From the NCBI RefSeq assembly GCF_008000755.1, contig NZ_CP041690.1, positions 4,118,001 to 4,182,000 of the forward strand: DNA of 64,000 nt. The letters run 5' to 3'. Shown here piece after piece: positions 58,034-64,000 of the stretch (within the stretch, counting starts at the first letter, position 1; every line of letters starts with the position of its first letter). The position numbers and the translations under genes were made by a program. Below the pieces are notes generated by a model. It did no database searches and was not told the DNA's origin. It saw only the letters and a program-made list of their open reading frames with translations. This DNA comes from Youhaiella tibetensis (GTDB taxonomy: Bacteria > Pseudomonadota > Alphaproteobacteria > Rhizobiales > Devosiaceae).

Positions 58034-58804
58034 ATGAGTTCCAACGACGCAGTGCCGCCGGTGGAGCCGCAATCGCGGTTCGCCGGAACGCTCCTGGACG
58101 TCCTCGATAAGGTCGAGTACGCCCGCATTCAACCCGAGGACGTGAACGACCCGGTCTACAAGTTGCGCTACGAGGCGTACCGGCGCGAGAACTTCCTGCC
58201 CTACAATTCCGAGGAGGTCTACACCGACCCCCTCGACCTTTCGCCCAACGCCTATACGTTCGGCGTCTTCATCGAAGGCCGCCTGGTTTCCTCGATCCGC
58301 ATCCACCACATCACGCCCGATTGCCGGATCTCGCCGAGCCTGGGCGTCTACGAGGATATCCTGGGGCCCATGCTCGACCAGGGCATGACCTTTACCGACC
58401 CCACGCGCTTCACCGCCGACCACGAGGCCTCGCTCGCCTACCCGGCCCTGCCCTACCTGACGCTGCGCCTGGGCCTGATGGCCTCCGAGCATTTTTCGGT
58501 CGACTATTGCCTGCAGTCGGTGCGGCCCGAGCATGCGCCCTTCTACCGGCGCATCTTCCTGTCCCAGCCCATGGGGCCGGAGCGGACCTATGGCCAGCTG
58601 AGCTTTCCGATCGTGATGGTGGGCAGCCACGTGCCCGAGACGCTGCCGCGCATCCTGCGGCGCTTCCCGTTCTTCCTCTCGACGCGCGAGGAGCGCGAGG
58701 CGCTGTTCGCCGGGCCCGGCCGCGTCAGCTTCGGCCACAAGGTGGCGGCGACCGCCAAGCTCGAGCAGAAATTGCGGCGAGAGCAGGCCCTCGCCGCCGA
58801 ATAG
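58034..58804 (+). CDS. FeeM-like N-acyl amino acid synthase
   Basis: A 256-residue protein that fits the FeeM catalytic-core family, related to acyl-homoserine-lactone synthases and GNATs. Seen: DPVYKLRYEAYRRENFLP (the family entry motif), NAYTFGVFIEGRLVSSIRIH, MTFTDPTRFTADHEAS, PALPYLTLRLGLMASEHF and HAPFYRRIFLSQP. FeeM enzymes join an acyl chain (from acyl-ACP) to an amino acid; the product may be a lipid or a signal. I chose the ATG at 58034; a GTG 12 bases upstream is possible. The upstream gap holds a perfect CtrA-type box and a palindrome. Confidence 0.8.
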   Translation: MSSNDAVPPVEPQSRFAGTLLDVLDKVEYARIQPEDVNDPVYKLRYEAYRRENFLPYNSEEVYTDPLDLSPNAYTFGVFIEGRLVSSIRIHHITPDCRISPSLGVYEDILGPMLDQGMTFTDPTRFTADHEASLAYPALPYLTLRLGLMASEHFSVDYCLQSVRPEHAPFYRRIFLSQPMGPERTYGQLSFPIVMVGSHVPETLPRILRRFPFFLSTREEREALFAGPGRVSFGHKVAATAKLEQKLRREQALAAE

Positions 58805-58810
58805 GCCCGG

Positions 58811-60727
58811 TCAGGCCTCGGGAACCCAGACCACCATCGAGTGGGTGCCCCGGTTGGCCCAGAGGTAATAGGGCAAGGCGGTGAGCGTCGCCCGCTCCTC
58901 GCGCGGCGGATCGGTGCGGTAGAGCGTCTCGTTCCAGCCGTGATTGTCGATGGCCACGGCATCGGCCGAAATGGTCACCACCGGCAGGCCCGAGAAGAGA
59001 TCGGAGCGCGTCTGCGCCTTGAGCTCGGATTGCCGCGGCAGCTTGAAGCGCTGCACCGGCCCGCCCGGATTGTCGGCCCCCTCCAGGCAATAGACCAGCG
59101 GCCCGCGCTTGAGGCTGACGCGGCCGATATCCATCTTGACCGCCGGATTGGCATAGAGCCGCTCGGCGACCATCGGCAGGTCGAGTTCGATGACGTCGCC
59201 CCTGGTCCAGGTGCGGTTGATGGTGACGTAGCCGTTGACCGGCGTGAGCGTCAGCGCCTCGCCATTGACCTTGAGCGAGAACGAGCTGGCCCAGCCCGGA
59301 ATGTGCAGCTTGACGTCGAACGCCCTGGGGCTCTCGGGGGAGACCTCGATTCGGACGTCGCCCGACCACGGATAGTTCGAGATTTCCCTCAGCGCCACCT
59401 CGGTGCCCGCCACCCCGACGCTGGTCGAGATGCCGCCATAGAGGTGGAAGGCCACCCCATCCTCGGCCGCCGAGACGAAATAGCCCCCCACCGAAGCCAC
59501 CAGGCGCGACACGTTCATCGTGCAGCACGGGCACGTGTGCCATTCCCAGCGCGTGTCGCGCCCGTCGCTTTCGAGCGGATTGGCATAGAAATAATGGGTG
59601 CCGTCGCGCGACAGCCCCGAGAGCGCGCCGTTAAAGAGCGCGAGTTCGAGCACGTCGGCATACTTGCCGTCCAGGTCGAGATGGAGCATGCGCTGCGCCC
59701 AGAAGATCAGCGCCACCGAGGCGCAGGTCTCGGCATAGGCGGTCTCGTTGGGCAGGTCGTAGTCCCAGGTGAACCCCTCGTTATGCGCCGAGGGGCCCAG
59801 ACCCGCCGTCACATACATCTTGGTGTCCATCACGTCCTTCCAGAGCACTTCGCACGCCGACTTGAGCGCGCCATCGCCCAGCTCGGCGGCGAGATCGGCC
59901 ATGGCGGTATAAAGGTACATGGCGCGCACCGCGTGCCCGACGACCTTGTCCTGCTCGCGCACCGGCTTGTGCGACTGGGAATACTCGTAATTGGGGAAGA
60001 CGTAGCGCTGCGTGTCGATGCCCCTGGCTTCGCGCTCCTGCCGCTCGACGTCGAAGAAGTGCGGCGGCTGCTTTCCGCGCTCGTTGATGAGGTAGGTGGC
60101 GAAATCGAGGTGCTTCCTGTCCTTGGTCAGGTGGTAGAGCTTGATCAGCGCCAGCTCGATCTCCTCGTGCCCGTCATAGCCGTGCTTCTTGCCCGGCTCG
60201 GCCCCGAACACCGAATAGATGTGGTCGAGATAGCGCTCCATGATATCGAGCCAGCGCCGCCGCCCGGTGGCCTGGAAATAGGCGACCGCGCCCTCGAGCA
60301 TGTGGCCGGCATTGTAGAATTCGTGATTGTCGCGCAGGTTCGTCCAGCGCTTTTCGGGCTCGCGGCCCAGATACCAGCAATTGAGATAGCCGTCGGGCGC
60401 CTGGGCCTTCTCGAAATCGTCGACAATGGCTTCGATGCGCGCCTCGATATCGGCATCGCGCCGATGCGCCAGCGCGTAGGACGCCGCCTCGATCCACTTG
60501 CCCACGTCCGAATCCCAGAACACCTGGACGGTAAAGCCGTTGGCATGGCGCGGGAAGCGCAGCGGCGGGGGCGGCTGGGGCAGCTTGAGGGATTGGAGGA
60601 TGCCGTATTCGGCCAGTTTCTTGTGCTGGCTCGGGATGGTCCTGGCCAGGACCGTATCCAGGCGCTCGCGCCAGAAATCCCCCTCCAGGCGCACATCGGG
60701 AAAATTGACCGGTGCGTATTTTCTCAT
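58811..60727 (-). CDS. GH127 beta-L-arabinofuranosidase
   Basis: A 638-residue glycoside hydrolase (former DUF1680) that removes beta-L-arabinofuranosyl residues, for example from plant hydroxyproline-rich glycans. By comparison with the B. longum HypBA1 enzyme the catalytic set is present: Glu317 (acid/base), Glu333 and Cys335 (zinc ligands, in AYAETCASV), and the CPCC motif with Cys401 (nucleophile) and Cys402. No signal peptide, so it acts in the cytoplasm on imported oligosaccharides. It begins within the stop of the LacI gene (ATGA overlap) and is last in the sugar operon. Confidence 0.93.
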   Translation of the reverse strand: MRKYAPVNFPDVRLEGDFWRERLDTVLARTIPSQHKKLAEYGILQSLKLPQPPPPLRFPRHANGFTVQVFWDSDVGKWIEAASYALAHRRDADIEARIEAIVDDFEKAQAPDGYLNCWYLGREPEKRWTNLRDNHEFYNAGHMLEGAVAYFQATGRRRWLDIMERYLDHIYSVFGAEPGKKHGYDGHEEIELALIKLYHLTKDRKHLDFATYLINERGKQPPHFFDVERQEREARGIDTQRYVFPNYEYSQSHKPVREQDKVVGHAVRAMYLYTAMADLAAELGDGALKSACEVLWKDVMDTKMYVTAGLGPSAHNEGFTWDYDLPNETAYAETCASVALIFWAQRMLHLDLDGKYADVLELALFNGALSGLSRDGTHYFYANPLESDGRDTRWEWHTCPCCTMNVSRLVASVGGYFVSAAEDGVAFHLYGGISTSVGVAGTEVALREISNYPWSGDVRIEVSPESPRAFDVKLHIPGWASSFSLKVNGEALTLTPVNGYVTINRTWTRGDVIELDLPMVAERLYANPAVKMDIGRVSLKRGPLVYCLEGADNPGGPVQRFKLPRQSELKAQTRSDLFSGLPVVTISADAVAIDNHGWNETLYRTDPPREERATLTALPYYLWANRGTHSMVVWVPEA

Positions 60728-61785
60728 TTTGCCTTCGTCTCCAAACGCGAATTCTCGGAGCGGTCCGGATCGCTCGATTGCCGGACCACCAATGTGCAGG
60801 GCAGGCGCTTGACGCCGGTGACGCGCTCGCCGGCGATCATGGCCAGCAGGCGCTCCCCCGCCTCCCGCCCGAGGGCGGGCAGGTTCATGTCGATGCTGGT
60901 GAGGGGCGGACGCGCCGCCTCGGCCATCACCAGCCAGTTGTCGAAACCCACGATCGCCACGTCCTTGGGCACGGCGATGCCGCGGTCGCGCAGCGCCTCG
61001 GCTGCTCCGCGCGCAATCTGGTCGTTGCCGCAGAACAGGGCATCGGGCGTCTCGCCCTTGCCGCTGAAGAGCTGCGCGACCGCTTCGCGCCCCCATTGCT
61101 CGGACCAGTCTCCCGTCAGGAAGTGCCCGCCCCCCAGGCCGGCCCGCTCCAGAGCGCGTTGGTAACCACGATGGCGCAGCCTTACCGCCTCGAACCGCTC
61201 GGGCCCGGTGACATGGGCGATGCGCCGCCGGCCAAGGCCGATGAGATGCTCGACCGCCAGCACCGCCCCGCCCTCGTCGTCCGGCAGCAGGCAGAGGGCG
61301 TCGGGGTCGTCGGCCTGCGAGAAGACGTAGATGACCGGGATGCCGCCCACCAGGATGGCCGGCCGCTCGTCCGAGCGCCGCGCCGTCACCACAAGGCCGT
61401 CGATGCGCTTGCCCAGGAGCTGGTCGATATGCTGCCGCTCGCGCGCCGGATCGTCAGTGGCGTTGCACATGAAGACCGCGATGCCGTGATCGGCCAGCCG
61501 CTCCTCGAGCGCCTGGATGATGGGAAAGCTGAAGCGCCCGAAACTGTCATTGGTGAGGATGCCGACCGTGCGCGAGCGCGAGCGGTGGAGGCTCTGCGCC
61601 AGATCGTTCGGCCGGTAGCCGATCTCCTTGGCCACCCGCATGACCTTCTCGCGCGTTTCCTGGCGCAGCCGGCCGCCGGCATTCATGGCCTTGGAGGCCG
61701 TGCCGATCGAGACTTCGGCGAGCCGGGCCACATCGCGGATGGTCACGCGCCGGTTGCGGCTCTGCGGATTGGGTTCGTCGGTCAC
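60724..61785 (-). CDS. LacI family transcriptional regulator
   Basis: A 353-residue repressor. N-terminal helix-turn-helix VTIRDVARLAEVSIGTASKAM, hinge region about 60, then a periplasmic-binding-protein-like effector domain with VGILTNDSFGRFSFPII and VAIVGFDNWLVMAE. It probably senses an arabinose-containing sugar and controls this operon. It sits between permease and hydrolase genes, 15 bases after the upstream permease stop, and overlaps the GH127 start by 4 bases. Its operator must lie upstream of the operon, beyond the right edge. Confidence 0.95.
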   Translation of the reverse strand: MTDEPNPQSRNRRVTIRDVARLAEVSIGTASKAMNAGGRLRQETREKVMRVAKEIGYRPNDLAQSLHRSRSRTVGILTNDSFGRFSFPIIQALEERLADHGIAVFMCNATDDPARERQHIDQLLGKRIDGLVVTARRSDERPAILVGGIPVIYVFSQADDPDALCLLPDDEGGAVLAVEHLIGLGRRRIAHVTGPERFEAVRLRHRGYQRALERAGLGGGHFLTGDWSEQWGREAVAQLFSGKGETPDALFCGNDQIARGAAEALRDRGIAVPKDVAIVGFDNWLVMAEAARPPLTSIDMNLPALGREAGERLLAMIAGERVTGVKRLPCTLVVRQSSDPDRSENSRLETKAK

Positions 61786-61800
61786 GATGCTGGGCTCTCT

Positions 61801-62700
61801 CTACTTCACGGCGCCGTTGAGAAAGCCGGAGACGTAATACTTCTGCAAGAGCACGTAGATGAGGACGCAAGGGATGATCGAGAGCATCACCCCGGCCTGC
61901 AGCGCGCCCCAGTCGATGGCCCCCAGGCGCCCGGTGCGCACCGAGACCAGCATGATGGGGACGGTGAAGGCCGTCTCCTTGTTCATGAAGATCAGCGCCG
62001 CCAGGAACTCGTTCCAGGAAGTGATGAAGGCAAAGAGCGCCACCGTCACCATGCCCGGCACCACCAGCGGCCCGAAGATGTTGCGCAGCACCTGGAACGA
62101 GGAGGAGCCATCCATCACCGCCGCCTCCTCGAGCTCGCGCGGAATGCCCTCGAAGGAATTGCGCATGAGATAGATCGAGAAGGGCAGCTGCAGCACGGCA
62201 TGGATGATGGCCAGCCCCAGATGCGAATTGGCCAGCCCCGCCTTGGCGAACATCATGTAGAGCGGCGTGAGGAGGGCCTGGTAGGGGATCATCAGCGGCG
62301 CCAGCAGCACCAGGAACAGCACTTCCTTGCCGCGGAAATTGAAGCGCGCCAGCCCGTATCCCGCCGGCACCGCCAGCACCAGGCAGAGCAGGATGGTGAT
62401 GGCCGCCACCGCCAGCGAATTGCCGGCATAGGTCCACAGGCCCGCCTGGAAATCGAAGATCTTGGCGTAGTTCTCCAGGCTGATCTGGCTGGGGAGATAG
62501 ACCGGCGGGGACTGGGAGGCTTCGGCCGGGGTCTTGATCGAAGCGAGAAAGGAGAGCGCGAGCGGCGCCAGCATCACCGCGATCACCGCGACGCACAGCG
62601 CCCCCACGAGATAGCGGACCTGCCGGACTTCACCGGCGACGCGGCCCGCCGCATGCTCGGCCGGCGCGATTTCGGCGGCATTGGCGATGGCGTCAGTCAT
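61801..62700 (-). CDS. Carbohydrate ABC transporter permease (MalG type)
   Basis: A 299-residue inner-membrane permease with six helices. The EAA loop that contacts the ATPase is ELEEAAVMDGSSSFQVLRNI, and LVPLMIPYQALLTPLYMMF precedes it. It pairs with the MalF-type permease, with which it overlaps by 8 bases. No ATPase gene is in the window; it may lie beyond the right edge or be a shared subunit (MsmK/UgpC type). Confidence 0.94.
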   Translation of the reverse strand: MTDAIANAAEIAPAEHAAGRVAGEVRQVRYLVGALCVAVIAVMLAPLALSFLASIKTPAEASQSPPVYLPSQISLENYAKIFDFQAGLWTYAGNSLAVAAITILLCLVLAVPAGYGLARFNFRGKEVLFLVLLAPLMIPYQALLTPLYMMFAKAGLANSHLGLAIIHAVLQLPFSIYLMRNSFEGIPRELEEAAVMDGSSSFQVLRNIFGPLVVPGMVTVALFAFITSWNEFLAALIFMNKETAFTVPIMLVSVRTGRLGAIDWGALQAGVMLSIIPCVLIYVLLQKYYVSGFLNGAVK

Positions 62701-63571
62701 TGTTGGGGCTCCGGTTGGTCAGGAACACCTGAAGGGCCGAAAAACAGAGGATGATGGCCGTCAGGATCAGCGAGAGCGCCGCCCCGTAGCCGAGCTTGAA
62801 GGAGATGAAGGAGGACTGGTAGATCCAGTAGACCGCCGTGAACGTCTGCCCGCGCGGCCCCCCTCCCGACATGATGTAGAACTGATCGAAAGCCAGCATC
62901 GAGCCGATGGCCGAGATGAGCGTGGCCAGCAGGATGGTGCGCGCCGTCAGCGGCACGAGGATCGACCACACCCGCTGCCAGGGCCCGGCGCCATCGATCA
63001 TGGCGGCCTCGGTGATCTCGGTATTGATCGACTGGATGGCGGCGACGAACAGGATCATCCCGAACCCCACGACCTTCCAGGTCACCGAGATGATCACCGC
63101 CCACATCACGAGATCGGCCTTGGTGAACCAGACCATGGGCTGGCCGAGCAGGTGGACGTCAACGAGGATCTTGTTGAGCAGGCCGACCTGCTGGTCGAAG
63201 AGCCAGAACCAGAGGAGGCTGGACGATCCCAGCCCGATGACCACGGGCAGGAAGACGATGCCGCGCGTCAGTTGCGTCAGCGGCCGGTTGGGCGCCGTCA
63301 GCAGCGCCAGCGCGAAGCCCAGCCCCATCAGGATCGGCGTGATGATGATGGTGTAGCGCGCCGTGAACCAGAGCGCGCGCATGAAGGTGGGGTCGGAAAA
63401 CGCCCGGGCGTAATTGGCCAGCCCCACGAATTCGCTGCCGCCCAGAAGCGAGGCGTCGGTAAGCGAAGTCTGGACGAGCTGGACGAGCGGCACGATGACG
63501 AAGGCGATCACGAAGATCAGGGCCGGGGCCATGTAGAGCAGCCCGACGCCGCCCTTGCGCGTAGCGATCAT
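62693..63571 (-). CDS. Carbohydrate ABC transporter permease (MalF/UgpA type)
   Basis: A 292-residue permease with six helices. It begins GGVGLLYMAPALIFVIAFVIVPL, and the EAA loop is EITEAAMIDGAGPWQRVWSILVP. It forms the channel with the MalG-type permease for a sugar, probably an arabino-oligosaccharide by context. It is separated from the binding-protein gene by 149 bases with a long hairpin. Confidence 0.94.
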   Translation of the reverse strand: MIATRKGGVGLLYMAPALIFVIAFVIVPLVQLVQTSLTDASLLGGSEFVGLANYARAFSDPTFMRALWFTARYTIIITPILMGLGFALALLTAPNRPLTQLTRGIVFLPVVIGLGSSSLLWFWLFDQQVGLLNKILVDVHLLGQPMVWFTKADLVMWAVIISVTWKVVGFGMILFVAAIQSINTEITEAAMIDGAGPWQRVWSILVPLTARTILLATLISAIGSMLAFDQFYIMSGGGPRGQTFTAVYWIYQSSFISFKLGYGAALSLILTAIILCFSALQVFLTNRSPNND

Positions 63572-63599
63572 TTTGGGTCCTCCGTCAGATGCGGGGTAC

Positions 63600-63640
63600 T
63601 GGCTCCCCTCCCGACCTCCCCCACGTGGGAGGAGGTGGAA
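63600..63640. repeat. GC-rich palindromic unit in the sugar operon gap
   Basis: CCACCTCC ... GGAGGTGG-type arms (CTCCCCTCCCGACCTCCCCC / GTGGGAGGAGGTGG) between the binding-protein and permease genes. Similar in style to the REP-like units elsewhere, less regular. Confidence 0.45.
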
Positions 63641-63662
63641 GGGGTAGCAGCGGCCCGGTTAC

Positions 63663-63704
63663 CCTTGGGATCGCGAACGTCTAGCCGACGCCGCGATCCC
63701 AAGG
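63663..63704 (-). other. Strong intercistronic hairpin after the binding-protein gene
   Basis: A 13-bp perfect stem CCTTGGGATCGCG (63663-63675) and CGCGATCCCAAGG (63692-63704) with a 16-base loop, 16 bases after the binding-protein stop. No T-run follows, so it probably protects or partly stops the transcript. Confidence 0.75.
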
Positions 63705-63720
63705 TCCGGGACACGACGTG

Positions 63721-64000
63721 TCAGTTGGCGGCGATCTGCTTCATGGCGTCCTTGGCGGTGGCGATGGCGCCATCGACGTCGCCGTCAAAGATTGCCGTCT
63801 GCAGCATCTGGATCCAGGGGCTGGAGTCCGAGTTCACCATGTCGTTGAAGTGGAACACCCACGGCACGTAGCCGATGCCCAGCGCCTTGGCGGTGGTGAC
63901 CACGCGCGGCTCCTCGGCAAAGTACTTGTTGTCGGCCAGCGAGGGACGCGAGGGCAGGATGTTGTTCTTGGCCAGGCCCTCGAGCTGGGCCTCGTCGCTC
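63721..64000 (-). CDS. Sugar ABC transporter substrate-binding protein, C-terminal part (5' end outside window)
   Basis: About 93 C-terminal residues of an extracellular solute-binding protein family 1 member. The frame is open to the window edge. Visible: LPSRPSLADNKYFAEEPRV, GIGYVPWVFHFNDMVN and a helical end DGAIATAKDAMKQIAAN, the usual C-terminal shape. First (or an early) gene of the operon with two permeases, LacI and GH127, so it would capture the imported arabinoside. Confidence 0.82.
   Translation of the reverse strand, partial: SDEAQLEGLAKNNILPSRPSLADNKYFAEEPRVVTTAKALGIGYVPWVFHFNDMVNSDSSPWIQMLQTAIFDGDVDGAIATAKDAMKQIAAN

Noticed and set aside
58034-58804. Acyl-homoserine-lactone synthase (LuxI type)
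   Set aside because: The entry motif and later blocks fit the FeeM family better; no LuxR-type regulator gene is adjacent.

Overview
This is a GC-rich, gene-dense bacterial chromosome window. Gene order and protein type fit an alphaproteobacterium of the Hyphomicrobiales, plausibly Devosia or a close relative. Supporting signs are an F1 ATP synthase operon (atpHAGDC) lying next to priA and xerC with no F0 genes, ftsE-ftsX, DUF2125 beside tyrC, chemoreceptors of the rhizobial multi-HAMP type ending in a DWxEF tail, an alphaproteobacterial SOS box (GTTC-N7-GTTC) and a CtrA-type box (TTAA-N7-TTAA). The genus is inference. I found no transposase, prophage, CRISPR array, tRNA or rRNA.

Layout. 1-3270: tail of an EAL protein, typA, a DedA protein. 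3474-9380: gloB, a methyltransferase, hisC-tyrC, DUF2125, a ChaC-like cyclotransferase and a small gene with an SOS box. 9499-17486: plsC, ftsEX, fumC, rpmF, mtgA on the minus strand, then a prenyl synthase-GNAT-MOSC-YbaK run on plus. 17786-24139: ispG, DUF1232, an EVE-domain protein, pyruvate carboxylase, a DUF442 protein. 24226-33470: a GGDEF-EAL protein, a solitary betaine-type binding protein, a branched-chain amino acid ABC system (livK convergent to livGFHM) and mgsA. 33592-45347: five tandem chemoreceptor genes. 45520-54105: atpHAGDC, priA, xerC. 54501-58804: an EamA exporter, a large GGDEF-EAL protein, and an N-acyl amino acid synthase (FeeM-like) gene behind a perfect CtrA-type box. 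58811-64000: a sugar operon (binding protein, two permeases, LacI regulator, GH127 beta-L-arabinofuranosidase) running off the right edge.

Most of the window is core metabolism and cell envelope. The accessory parts are the chemoreceptor array, the cyclic-di-GMP proteins, the FeeM-like gene and the arabinoside operon. Together they suggest a motile, plant- or soil-associated heterotroph that senses small organic ligands and feeds on arabinose-containing plant polymers. Many gaps hold GC-rich palindromic repeats of a few recurring families. Two gaps share a separate AT-rich element with fixed internal spacing. The observations I rate highest are the SOS-box gene, the CtrA-box FeeM-like gene, the mosaic chemoreceptor array and the AT-rich element.
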